Assembly (NCBI GenBank): GCA_029432815.1
Contig: JAROBA010000017.1
Location: forward strand, 1-64,000
Origin: Pontiellaceae bacterium B1224
Lineage (GTDB): Bacteria; Verrucomicrobiota; Kiritimatiellia; Kiritimatiellales; Pontiellaceae
Reading direction: 5' to 3'
Length of the DNA: 64,000 nucleotides
Shown: piece after piece, positions 55,721 to 64,000 of the stretch
Layout: each line of letters opens with the position of its first letter
How positions within the stretch are numbered: position 1 is the stretch's first letter
Notes under the pieces: generated by a model
Told to the model about the DNA's origin: nothing
Seen by the model: the letters and a program-made list of their open reading frames with translations, nothing else
The model's database searches: none
Position numbers and translations under genes: made by a program

Positions 55721-56916
55721 ACCAAACGCCTTCGCTCAATCACAGTTCCATAAATCGCTTCAAGTTGCCGCGCATTTACGCTTGGCGCAAATTCATTATC
55801 AAACTTCAACCGGGCATTTGCCCGCATTTCATTTGCCATTTTTGAATTTGCCACAATCTGCATAACGGCCACGGCAAGGGCCGCGGCATCACCAGGCATA
55901 AATTTAAATCCGCTTCTTCCGTCATCCACCAATTCAACCGCTCCACCGATATTCGCCGCAATAACCGGCGTGCCTTTGGCATACGATTCCGCAATCGTAC
56001 GACTGCAAGGTTCAAAACGTACCGAAGGCACGATGGTTGCAGCAGCCCGTCCGATGAGTTCATACGTTTCAGAAAGCAACAGTCGTCCCATCATACGAAC
56101 ATGGCCCGTGAGCCTTGAGTGCTCTATGGTATTTGCAATGTTTTGTTCCAGCGGACCGTCACCGATAATAACCAGCCCCGGAACCATGTCGTTTTCCGCA
56201 GTGAGTTTTTTCCAGGCTTCCAACAAAACCGGAAGGCCCTTGTCCTCTGACAGACGTCCGGCCACTACAAAAAAACCGCCTTCCCCGTTTCCCGGTTCAG
56301 GTATAGGAGAAACCGTATTGTGCTTCACGAAAATCCGATCCGGTTTCCAGCCATTGGAAACATATTTATCTTTCACACAGCTCGATACGGCAACATACGC
56401 ATCCACCCGGTTTTTCCATGTTCCACGTATCCGGTGAATCTCCTGCATGGCACTCACCGTGAGAGATGCCGGCAGGCTGCCTCGATAACATCGATGTCGA
56501 ATCCCCGCCCAGGAATGTTTTCCATTCGAACAAGCCTCGCAGATTCCCCCATCACGGAACAAACCCGTCTGCATGCAGAATAAGCGATAGTTACGAAGCG
56601 CCTGAACCACCGGTACGCCGGCATCCCGGGCGGCATCATAAACAGACGGAGAAAGCACCGGGAAAAAATTCTGCACATGCAGAATATCGTAAGCCTTTTT
56701 CTGCAAAAGCTCCCGTACGGTCCGATAACTTTTCCGCGACCAGATCGTATTCACCGCCAGCTGCAGCGCATTCTGCTGCCCCAATTCTTCCACATTATCG
56801 ACAAAAAACGTATCTACCTCATGCCCCAGAGCCCGCAGTGCCTCCACCTCTGCTGCAAAGGAAACCCCCTCACCACCACGGTGCCGGTAATAGTTGTGAA
56901 GCATTAGAACGTTCAT
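55717..56916 (-). CDS. Glycosyltransferase family 4
   Basis: 399 residues, GT-B. Starts MNVLMLHNYYRHRGGEGVSF. A Cys-rich insert (CMQTGLFRDGGICEACSNGK, and HRC) between the domains is typical of one GT4 subgroup and may bind a metal. C-terminal donor site VVAGRLSEDKGLPVLLEA, EPCSRTIAESYAKGTPVIA with the EX7E glutamates. Retaining transferase for EPS side chains. Two palindrome-like copies (56344 and a degenerate one) are the last ones toward the right end of the window. Confidence 0.93.
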   Translation of the reverse strand: MNVLMLHNYYRHRGGEGVSFAAEVEALRALGHEVDTFFVDNVEELGQQNALQLAVNTIWSRKSYRTVRELLQKKAYDILHVQNFFPVLSPSVYDAARDAGVPVVQALRNYRLFCMQTGLFRDGGICEACSNGKHSWAGIRHRCYRGSLPASLTVSAMQEIHRIRGTWKNRVDAYVAVSSCVKDKYVSNGWKPDRIFVKHNTVSPIPEPGNGEGGFFVVAGRLSEDKGLPVLLEAWKKLTAENDMVPGLVIIGDGPLEQNIANTIEHSRLTGHVRMMGRLLLSETYELIGRAAATIVPSVRFEPCSRTIAESYAKGTPVIAANIGGAVELVDDGRSGFKFMPGDAAALAVAVMQIVANSKMANEMRANARLKFDNEFAPSVNARQLEAIYGTVIERRRLV

Positions 56917-58061
56917 ACGATACAGGTAGGGCTCTGTCCTGCCTCCAGTATGGCACCAACGGCTTCAACTACTTCGTCCACAGATATGGACTCGGTGCAC
57001 GTGGCATCCGGGTGATAACACATCTGCTGTGTACAGGGAGAACAGGGGAACGATGATTTATGATGCAGTACACAACTTGGAGTGGAGATGGGATGATACA
57101 GTTCGGGAACGCCTGGGCCGTACAACGCCACACAGGATATACCCAAAAGACTGGCGATATTCATCGGCCCACTGTCCAGTCCAATGAACAGTTTTGACTC
57201 GTATATAATATCAATCAGATGCTGCAGGTTATCCGGAATCAGGACCTCGTGGTCACTGGAGAGTGAAGATCTTATGGTCTCTAGTCTTTCTGCCTCATTC
57301 GGCGCCCCGATCAGAAGAACGTTATCGAGCCTTTCACATAATCCAATCCAACTTTCCTGCTGCCACTTCTTAAATTTTGATCCGCCCCCTGTGTGCACAA
57401 TAACTTTACCTGAAGAACCCCGGATACGGCCTGCCGAGGGTTTCAGTACAGGTAAAGCGATCTGCGTCGGTATATTGCATCCGACGGCCCGGCATAGCGA
57501 AAGATGTAACCGGGTAACATGTTCCAACGGATAATTTCCGACGTTATCCGTAAGGAGTAAACCACGTGTGATTATATTGGAACACATATAGTTGGTCGCT
57601 CCAACCCGCCTACGGCAGCCAGCCAGAAGAAGCAATAATTGGTTTCTCACATCACCTCGTACGTCAAAGCCTATATCGAACCTCAGTTTTCTCAGGGCCC
57701 GAAACTGAACCAGCAAGCGAAAGATCGAATATTTCCCGAGCTGATACTTATTCTCATAATCGGCCCAGGGGATGCGGCAGGCGTGAACCTTTGTGATCCG
57801 TGCATCGTCGTCATACAGTCCGGAAAAGGATGGGGATATCAGCAGATGTATTTCAACCCCCGAAAACGCTTCAAGCAATGGCTCAAACATGACTGCCAGG
57901 TTAGCAACATCACCCAATCCGTAAGGTTCAACGATCAGTATCCGCCGCACATCGCGAGAAGGCTTTCTCAGGACCCAGGTAAAGGGTAGCAGAAGCAGTT
58001 CCAGAACGCGCGCAACGCGCACTTTCTTTCTTGAATACTGAAATCCACCGCTACCCACCAT
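56913..58061 (-). CDS. Glycosyltransferase family 9 (heptosyltransferase-like)
   Basis: About 382 residues. GT9 fold with ILIVEPYGLGDVANLAVM near residue 45, VIVHTGGGSKFKKWQQESW, and the donor part SKLFIGLDSGPMNIASLLGI, VALYGPGVPELYHP. ADP-heptose or another sugar. Cys-rich C-terminus (CSPCTQQMCYHPDATC). The codon before the chosen ATG is GTG. ATG shares one base with the upstream stop (TGATG) and its end overlaps the GT4 gene by 4 bp. Composition is more AT-rich than in the first half of the window. Confidence 0.9.
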   Translation of the reverse strand: MVGSGGFQYSRKKVRVARVLELLLLPFTWVLRKPSRDVRRILIVEPYGLGDVANLAVMFEPLLEAFSGVEIHLLISPSFSGLYDDDARITKVHACRIPWADYENKYQLGKYSIFRLLVQFRALRKLRFDIGFDVRGDVRNQLLLLLAGCRRRVGATNYMCSNIITRGLLLTDNVGNYPLEHVTRLHLSLCRAVGCNIPTQIALPVLKPSAGRIRGSSGKVIVHTGGGSKFKKWQQESWIGLCERLDNVLLIGAPNEAERLETIRSSLSSDHEVLIPDNLQHLIDIIYESKLFIGLDSGPMNIASLLGISCVALYGPGVPELYHPISTPSCVLHHKSSFPCSPCTQQMCYHPDATCTESISVDEVVEAVGAILEAGQSPTCIV

Positions 58062-59191
58062 CACAGATTCTCTTTAAGCAGTTCCAGATATCGCGATTCG
58101 GCCTGTTCAGCTAACTGCAACAGACGTTGCTTATGCCGTTCGCGTTTCGACAGAACCGCCTCATATTTGCGGATGATTTCTTCTGCGGTGCAGGTCTTGC
58201 AGAAAAAGGTGGGAAGTTCCAGAAGTTTGATCATATTCAATCGCGTGTCTCCAGCGATGCAGATAGAAGGCACTCCAAAAGAGGCTGCCGCATAGGCCCC
58301 ATGAATTCTTCCTGTAATCGCGACAGAGGCATGGCCATAAGCCTCCAAATATTCTGGAATATCTTTAGGTAGAATATATCGGCTCTCAAATTCGACGGGA
58401 TAATATTTCCGAGCAAGTTCCAGTTCCATTTCTTCATGAAATACAAATTTAATGGGAATTGAATTTCCTTCAAAATAGGCAACCAGATTTTTCAATACCT
58501 CCATCCACCGGGGATCATGTTCGGCTTGATCAAGATATTCTCGGTTTGAAGCCGTATGAAAATTAAGCAACACATATGAAGGCAGTTCTGGAATTTCCAA
58601 CCGGTGATACCGACGCGCCAATATTGACGGACAAACCAACACTTCTGTTGGGATACCGCTTTGTTCCACCCAGCCCGCAGCGACTTGCTCCCGACAAGTC
58701 ACCACAGCAGCCCGCCCCACATGCCGTCCACAAAACCATATATTAAGTTTTTTCATCCAAAACGAATCAGGGCGACGGGCAAACTTAAAAATGGACCCGA
58801 ACGCAAACGACATATACTGCGGTTTTTTGTATTTCTTAAAAATGCGAGCCAGAATCTGTTCGGCCGGCCAAAAAAAACAATGCAGTCGTTTCCCCATTGC
58901 TAGCCGCGGTCCCGCAGCATTAATCAAATAATCGCACGCCAATAATCTACAGCTACGCAAGGGAATGAAACTCCAGATGGGGAGTACCCATTTAGGTTTT
59001 TTTAACTTCCGCAACCATTGATACTGCTCAAACCACTCTGCGGGCTGATTGTAATTAAAGATAACCCATTCAATATCCTCGTTAGAGGCTTTCTCAAATA
59101 GATACCGCTGACCATCCCGAACAATATCATCCCCTGGATTATAGGAAACGGGCCTGAATTCACTTAAGGTGTATAAAATTCCAATTTTCAT
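58061..59191 (-). CDS. Polysaccharide pyruvyl transferase family protein
   Basis: 376 residues. Begins MKIGILYTLSEFRPVSYNPGDD, and has the family's C-terminal block VAITGRIHGAYAAASFGVPS followed by CIAGDTRLNMIKLL. Adds a pyruvate ketal from PEP to a sugar of the EPS, or acts as a glycosyltransferase in some members. Arg-rich helical tail at the end. AT-rich codon use. Confidence 0.9.
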   Translation of the reverse strand: MKIGILYTLSEFRPVSYNPGDDIVRDGQRYLFEKASNEDIEWVIFNYNQPAEWFEQYQWLRKLKKPKWVLPIWSFIPLRSCRLLACDYLINAAGPRLAMGKRLHCFFWPAEQILARIFKKYKKPQYMSFAFGSIFKFARRPDSFWMKKLNIWFCGRHVGRAAVVTCREQVAAGWVEQSGIPTEVLVCPSILARRYHRLEIPELPSYVLLNFHTASNREYLDQAEHDPRWMEVLKNLVAYFEGNSIPIKFVFHEEMELELARKYYPVEFESRYILPKDIPEYLEAYGHASVAITGRIHGAYAAASFGVPSICIAGDTRLNMIKLLELPTFFCKTCTAEEIIRKYEAVLSKRERHKQRLLQLAEQAESRYLELLKENL

Positions 59192-59193
59192 GA

Positions 59194-60087
59194 TTAACGA
59201 TTACCTGGATTATATTTCCACGTAGGTTTTTCTGTTCTAAATTTCACACGGTATTCACTAGACGCATTCGAATAAATTGAATATTCGAGAGAAGAAGCCT
59301 CAAAATAGCATCCATGGAGTAGTTTTAAAAACAGCCTCCATTTATTCAAAATCCATTTCATAGCTTTGATCCACTGCGGAGAACGGTCTAATAAAAGTTG
59401 ATCCTCATCGCGCGCGACGGGATCCAGGCTGAGGTTATTTCCCGTGTAAGCAAAGACCGATGAATATCGTTTTAAATGCTTTGCTTTGTAGCCAGCCTGA
59501 AGGATACGAACCACAAAATCTTCATCAGCGACCGCTTTGTATTCTTCATTTAAATGAAATCCCGCATCATGAATTTTTTTGCGTAAAAACATGGTGCAGG
59601 AAAACGTGTAAAGATGTCCCGCAGCGATCAACGGCCAATACGGTTTATATGACTTTCTATAACAAATGAACTCACCATCCCCATCGAGTATGAGAAGATT
59701 GCCAAAACAGCAATCCATCGTCGGATCTTTCTCAAACTGTTGAGCCACATAACTCAATGTATTCGGAAGATATTGCTCATCGCAATTCAGCCAGGCCATA
59801 ATATCGACCTCCTCATCTGCACGAGCCCATCCGGCATTAATTGCACTATACATTCCTGCGTCCGGCTCACTAACATAACTGAACAAATAGCTTCCATCGG
59901 CACATTCATTTCTTGCTGCCATGTCCATATACTGAGCTAAATATTCCGGAGTGCCATCTGTGCTGCCTCCATCCTGAATATGGTGATGCACCAGAACATC
60001 AGTCCGACATTGATCCGCCACAGAGGCCATACAGAGCTTAAGCAGATCAACCGAATTATAACTGGGTGTAACGATATAAAATTTCAT
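59194..60087 (-). CDS. Glycosyltransferase family 2
   Basis: 297 residues from the ATG at 60087; the frame is open 58 codons further, but that part overlaps the upstream GT4 gene in another frame and AAAGGAT precedes this ATG. GT-A fold: FYIVTPSYNSVDLLKLCMAS, HIQDGGSTDGTPEYL, SEPDAGMYSAINAG, IMAWLNCDEQY (DXD-like) and an EEYKAVADEDFVVRIL block with the acceptor ED. Inverting transferase, membrane associated by its C-terminus. Confidence 0.92.
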   Translation of the reverse strand: MKFYIVTPSYNSVDLLKLCMASVADQCRTDVLVHHHIQDGGSTDGTPEYLAQYMDMAARNECADGSYLFSYVSEPDAGMYSAINAGWARADEEVDIMAWLNCDEQYLPNTLSYVAQQFEKDPTMDCCFGNLLILDGDGEFICYRKSYKPYWPLIAAGHLYTFSCTMFLRKKIHDAGFHLNEEYKAVADEDFVVRILQAGYKAKHLKRYSSVFAYTGNNLSLDPVARDEDQLLLDRSPQWIKAMKWILNKWRLFLKLLHGCYFEASSLEYSIYSNASSEYRVKFRTEKPTWKYNPGNR

Positions 60088-60094
60088 CGATCCT

Positions 60095-61324
60095 TTATCG
60101 CCCAAAGTTTTTTGAACGCGTAATTGCTTTGTTGTAAACATCAATGTGCTGTTGGGCAATGTGTTCCATAGAAAAACATTGTTCGGTCTTTTTGCGCGCT
60201 TCGAAACATAACCCATCATAGCCCACTGAATCCTGTTCCTTTTTAACGAGTACCCACTCAAGTCCTCGGGCTAGATCCACAGGATCATACGGCTCGGCCA
60301 GATAACCATTCACCTTATGATCCACAACATCCTTTAAGCCCGTCGCATTAAAGGCAACCACAGGAACCCCGCAGGCAAGAGGCTCTGAGGCCGTTTGTCC
60401 AAAGGTTTCCTGCCGGGATGGAACACAGACCACATCAGCACAATTACAAACTTCTGCCATCGCCTCATCCCCCTCGATCCGGCCTAACCAAATGGTCTCC
60501 AGATCGGCAAGCTGTTCCTTGCCATCGCGACCAAATACAACTACCACAAGATCGTCCATATGCTGAAGTAACCGAAGTGCTTCTTGCAATAAATCCCCAC
60601 CTTTGCGCTTGTCTGAAACATTGTATGCCCCGAACAGAATTATTTTTTTTCCTAACGGCAAGCCCAACTTTTCTCGACAGCGAACCTTAGTGTCCTGTGG
60701 AGCAAATGCCTCTAAATTGAGGCTATTAAAGATCGTTTTACTGGGGAGGTGACCAAAAAGGCTACTTTCCTGAGCACATTTAGTCATCCAATTTCCAGGT
60801 GTTATTATCGAGAAATTTAATTGTACAAGGTGCTTTTTTTTTCTCTTCCAGGTTGAACATCGAACAAACTCCATGATTTTCCCTTTAAAGGAATTTGACG
60901 GTTTTTTTTTATACACATCACCATATCTTTGACCATCAACATAATGTTCGCTACCGCATATCGGCCACATATCGTGAAAAGTCCAAACCAAGGGTTTTTC
61001 AATTTTACTTATTTGCCGGATCGATATCATTTCAGCATTTATCCAGTGCAAATGAACTACATCCGCAGCGGATGCGTTGACATAGCCCAGTATAGAAGTG
61101 GGTATAATATTCAGTGACTCCGAACCGAAAAGTTTACTAAAGAGAATATTTATCACTCCGTTCAGCTTTTTTTCCAACCACGTTATCTTTGCTGTTTCAA
61201 GATGGTATGGCCGAAAGAAAATAAATTCTGAATCCACCCCAGTTCTACCCAACGCATTTGAAAGTCGCCGGGCGGCATTACCAGACCCATCATTTGATGC
61301 ATAGTTAAGATGCAATACTTTCAT
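60095..61324 (-). CDS. Glycosyltransferase family 4
   Basis: 409 residues. Begins MKVLHLNYASNDGSGNAARRL, with VVHLHWINAEM and WTFHDMWPICGSEHY in the acceptor half, and PSRQETFGQTASEPLACGVPVVAF with the EX7E donor motif. This WXXHDXWXXXGXC-like subgroup is common in EPS clusters. Shares one base with the GT2 gene upstream (TGATG). Confidence 0.93.
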   Translation of the reverse strand: MKVLHLNYASNDGSGNAARRLSNALGRTGVDSEFIFFRPYHLETAKITWLEKKLNGVINILFSKLFGSESLNIIPTSILGYVNASAADVVHLHWINAEMISIRQISKIEKPLVWTFHDMWPICGSEHYVDGQRYGDVYKKKPSNSFKGKIMEFVRCSTWKRKKKHLVQLNFSIITPGNWMTKCAQESSLFGHLPSKTIFNSLNLEAFAPQDTKVRCREKLGLPLGKKIILFGAYNVSDKRKGGDLLQEALRLLQHMDDLVVVVFGRDGKEQLADLETIWLGRIEGDEAMAEVCNCADVVCVPSRQETFGQTASEPLACGVPVVAFNATGLKDVVDHKVNGYLAEPYDPVDLARGLEWVLVKKEQDSVGYDGLCFEARKKTEQCFSMEHIAQQHIDVYNKAITRSKNFGR

Positions 61325-62280
61325 CAGAACAAATACTCTTTATTCAACTCTTCCGCATGTCGCAAAGAACGTGAGATTATGAATTGCCGAAACTGCCTTA
61401 CAAACATGTAAAGGTTCGCATGAAATATGAGAGATAGGCTCGCAAGAACTGCACTGGGCCCATTCCATCCGGCTTTAATTCCATTTTCCTTTTTCCACTT
61501 ACGTGCATCCTTTAAATTGCCCTGCGATAGGAAACCAAGCAGCAGGTTCACCAAGGAAGCTTCACGATATTTTTTAAAAAGGGAAGGGCTGTCAATATGC
61601 GCGGAAACGAAACTCAATCGCAGTTCTAAAACAGAAACAGCCGAACCATAATCCACCAAATTTTTTCGAGCCAATCCAGCATCATCCAGCTGGTACAACA
61701 TCAATGGATCTGGAATAGCGATAATTGGATATTTTTGGGCTATAACCGTATTCAACGCACCATCCTCATTCGAACTCATGTGCTCCGGGAATCCCCCCTG
61801 CGTAATGAACAGTTCCTTGTGATAGATCGCACAGCTTGGCCGGACGAGTGAAGTGTCGATCAGTTCCCCAACTGCGTAGGACCTGGGTTTGATTCGGTCG
61901 ATGAATCGACCACGCCGATTGAATACATAAGCACCGGTGGTTACTATACATTCAGGATATTCGTTCTCCTTTAATACCTTAACCAGAGCTTCAATTTTTC
62001 CTGGCAGATAAACATCGTCACCATCGAGGAAGGCGATGTAATTCCCCACGGCCTCCTGAATGCCTAAATTACGAGCGGATGCCGCTCCCCCATTTTCTTT
62101 CCTGAAAAAACGAATACGTGCATCTCTGAATTCTTTCACCATCAGTTCGATGGATCCTTCAGAACCATCATCTACAATTATAATATCCAACGTCCTATAT
62201 GTTTGCCTCAGAACCGATTTTACTGCTCGGGAAACATATTGTTGTTGATTATAAAATGTGATGACAACACTGATAAGCAT
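61324..62280 (-). CDS. Glycosyltransferase family 2
   Basis: 318 residues. GT-A motifs SVVITFYNQQQYVSRAVKSV, IIVDDGSEGSIELM, RKENGGAASARNLGI and YIAFLDGDDVYLPGKI (DXD). The C-terminal helices around LLLGFLSQGNLKDARKWKKE are those of the usual EPS chain-extending transferases. Follows a 188-bp gap with a gene remnant. Confidence 0.93.
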   Translation of the reverse strand: MLISVVITFYNQQQYVSRAVKSVLRQTYRTLDIIIVDDGSEGSIELMVKEFRDARIRFFRKENGGAASARNLGIQEAVGNYIAFLDGDDVYLPGKIEALVKVLKENEYPECIVTTGAYVFNRRGRFIDRIKPRSYAVGELIDTSLVRPSCAIYHKELFITQGGFPEHMSSNEDGALNTVIAQKYPIIAIPDPLMLYQLDDAGLARKNLVDYGSAVSVLELRLSFVSAHIDSPSLFKKYREASLVNLLLGFLSQGNLKDARKWKKENGIKAGWNGPSAVLASLSLIFHANLYMFVRQFRQFIISRSLRHAEELNKEYLF

Positions 62281-62294
62281 GGGATTTATGAAGT

Positions 62295-62462
62295 TTATTT
62301 ACATTCTGCCTCATGATCAGAGACGATAGATTCAAGAACCTTTGAATATACAATGTCAGGATCCCCTTTTGTAGACACCAAATATCCATCGTCTCCCAAT
62401 TCATTCCAAGCGTAGACCATCACTATTCGTTCCGAAGTGGTCTGCTCAGGATGATCGGCCCG
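62295..62462 (-). pseudogene. C-terminal remnant of a WbsX/GH99-like protein
   Basis: The gap between the ligase and GT2 genes holds an open minus-strand frame with real protein character. It reads ERIVMVYAWNELGDDGYLVS and then TKGDPDIVYSKVLESIV to a stop at 62295. The AWNE...G.YL pattern is the last part of WbsX / GH99-like proteins, which are frequent in O-antigen clusters. Only some 55 codons remain; upstream the frame closes at TAA (62463-62465), next to the stop of the ligase gene. Most likely a deletion fused the ends, leaving this 3' fragment. An internal ATG at 62420 could still give a 41-residue peptide, but no ribosome site is seen. Confidence 0.65.
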
Positions 62463-62469
62463 TTACTTA

Positions 62470-63984
62470 TTAAACCTCTGACAGCCCATCTTCTTTTTCC
62501 GCCGCAGGCTCTGATAAATTAGATTGGATATCTGCTAAATGCGCATTATAAGCCAAAATCATGGTTCCGAAGAAAATCAGAAAGGGTGCGAGAAAAATTG
62601 AAAACTCTCCGCGAACCAGAAAATAGTCAGATACCAGAGCCACGCAGACCACCCACGTTGTCACAATAATGGCCCAGGTGGCACTGTCGTCTCTGTATTT
62701 CCGAATATGCTTCCATATTTTATTAAGATAGACGGTGGTAAACAAGAGGAATGAGAGAAAGCCGACAACCCCGAAATCAAGGATCAGCTCAAAAAAACCA
62801 TTATGATAATTATGCGTAAAGAAAACATAAAAAGGATCCATACCATGGAACTCACGATAGGAGAGTGAATACATGGTTTCCTCCAATGTCAGCAACATTC
62901 CCTTGCCAAGCATCAGATATTGCGGAATCTCTTCCATGCAGAAACGGTAGACATCCATTCGCCATTCAAATGAACCTTCTCCCGAGCGCATAGCATATTC
63001 ATCAACCCCAATCCCTGGCAGGAATGAGAGCGATCGCTGCACATTAAATGGAAGAGAGCCGACGATAGAATAGATGAGAATGATTCCTGCCATACCGGCG
63101 ATTCCCCAAATTATAAAGCTTCGAACCCGATTTTTGGACAACATGACCGAGGACGCAACGAGCACAAATACTGACAGGACTGAGTAACGACGAAACCCAC
63201 TCAGCATCAAAAGAATAACCCCTAAAAATGCTAACGAGAGTGCCCACCATTTTCTATTAGAGTTGAGAATCACTCCGACGCATATCAGGAAGTAGGAAAG
63301 GTTCACAACCGTCTCATAACGCCCTCCCTTCCCTTGTTCCACATCCTGAATTGCAGATGCAACGCGAGCGGAACTGAAAACAAAAAAATCAGCAAGGGGT
63401 AATAACCCTTGGAAACTTACTACTGCCATCTGAATCACAAAAGGAATCAAACTTCCTATTGCCAAAAAAATAAATAATCGACGAACCTGTTTAGGTGTCC
63501 AGACAATCGTTCTCAGGTACCAGAGGAATAAAAAGCTGAGAATTATCTGAATGTACTGCATTCCCCCGATCATATCACCGCCAAGCTGATACAACCCAAA
63601 ACCACGTATAGATGCTGTAAGTATTAAATTACCTATAAATATAAAAATAAGAATATTAAGCCCGTCACTCCTTGGAATTTCTTTGCTATGCATAAGAAAG
63701 TCCTGCACGAATAGCCCGAGTACGGCAACCTGAAGCAGCATGGCCATCGAAGTACTGTTGATACGGATTCCCGGAACCCCCAAAGCTGCGACACTGGCAA
63801 ATAGGGTTAGAGCAAATACTTTCCTCCGATCACTCATGAACATGGCTATCACTGGAGCCAAGGAAAACATGATGGCAAACAGCATCAATCCCTTGCTCAT
63901 GAGCCACAATAACACCCCCAGAAAACCGGAAACCACAAAGGCGAGCGATGACAAACGCCTTACATCATGTTCAGCAACAGCCAT
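62470..63984 (-). CDS. O-antigen ligase / polymerase family membrane protein
   Basis: 504 residues with about eleven membrane helices. Wzy_C region GFRRYSVLSVFVLVASS and the periplasmic loop FFTHNYHNGFFELILDFGVVGFL, where the His-Asn pair matches the conserved loop of the ligase family. Its AT-rich sequence lacks any palindrome copy. Complete within the window; the ATG at 63984 has no clear ribosome site, and the genes further upstream are outside. Second such protein of the locus, so one may polymerise and one ligate. Confidence 0.9.
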   Translation of the reverse strand: MAVAEHDVRRLSSLAFVVSGFLGVLLWLMSKGLMLFAIMFSLAPVIAMFMSDRRKVFALTLFASVAALGVPGIRINSTSMAMLLQVAVLGLFVQDFLMHSKEIPRSDGLNILIFIFIGNLILTASIRGFGLYQLGGDMIGGMQYIQIILSFLFLWYLRTIVWTPKQVRRLFIFLAIGSLIPFVIQMAVVSFQGLLPLADFFVFSSARVASAIQDVEQGKGGRYETVVNLSYFLICVGVILNSNRKWWALSLAFLGVILLMLSGFRRYSVLSVFVLVASSVMLSKNRVRSFIIWGIAGMAGIILIYSIVGSLPFNVQRSLSFLPGIGVDEYAMRSGEGSFEWRMDVYRFCMEEIPQYLMLGKGMLLTLEETMYSLSYREFHGMDPFYVFFTHNYHNGFFELILDFGVVGFLSFLLFTTVYLNKIWKHIRKYRDDSATWAIIVTTWVVCVALVSDYFLVRGEFSIFLAPFLIFFGTMILAYNAHLADIQSNLSEPAAEKEDGLSEV

Positions 63985-64000
63985 AAGAAAAAAATTCCGT

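Overview
The window looks like a chromosomal segment of a Gram-negative PVC-superphylum bacterium, most likely Kiritimatiellota (Pontiella-like). This is inferred from gene content, not from a marker tree. Supporting features are a secreted PEP-CTERM protein, Kdo transferase (LPS), the LL-diaminopimelate route to lysine/mDAP (dapL), a DUF5060-type glycoside hydrolase and a large exopolysaccharide locus with two O-antigen-ligase-like proteins. There are no rRNA or tRNA genes, insertion sequences, CRISPR arrays or prophage genes.

Layout. 0-3.4 kb: PEP-CTERM protein, a secreted concanavalin-like protein, a Tat-exported aldo/keto reductase and a small unknown protein. 3.5-8.8 kb: purA, uppS, cdsA, rseP (envelope lipid cluster without dxr) and a zinc-ribbon protein. 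8.8-20 kb: thiC behind a TPP riboswitch, a cell-wall amidase, a potassium channel, an esterase, two CNNM/CBS membrane proteins, YjbQ, a TPR lipoprotein and a DUF4136 lipoprotein. 18.4-25 kb (minus strand): a riboflavin operon behind an FMN riboswitch (ribBA-ribH-nusB-ftsY-ribD-ribE, then a polysaccharide deacetylase and a short-chain dehydrogenase). 25-34 kb: clpB, a Na/Ca exchanger, dapL, waaA and an M50 protease. 34-44 kb: an ArsR-methyltransferase fusion with ahcY, a secreted glycosidase pair, ilvD, a sigma-54-driven micro-protein and an MTA/SAH deaminase. 44-64 kb: sugar-nucleotide and polysaccharide synthesis, comprising a GHMP-kinase/nucleotidyltransferase fusion, a WbaP-type initiating transferase, polymerase/ligases, an epimerase, a VanZ plus double-WecG/TagA protein, several glycosyltransferases, a pyruvyl transferase and a methyltransferase.

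The strongest unexplained signal is not a gene. A 15-bp palindrome, TTCCAANNNTTGGAA, occurs 20 times perfectly and about 20 more times with one mismatch. It lies in coding regions in all three reading frames, in intergenic DNA, inside terminator-like hairpins, and inside both riboswitches. About 0.004 perfect copies would be expected by chance. It behaves like the cyanobacterial HIP1 palindrome. It is absent from the last 7.6 kb, where the glycosyltransferase genes also look more AT-rich, which suggests recent acquisition of that part.

A second repeat class consists of heptamer-periodic tracts (AAACCTG, TTTGGTG, GTGCTTG, TGTCCAA and related words). They sit in gene-to-gene gaps and also as in-frame insertions in three neighbouring polysaccharide proteins, including one WecG/TagA domain. 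They recall the heptanucleotide STRR repeats of cyanobacteria.
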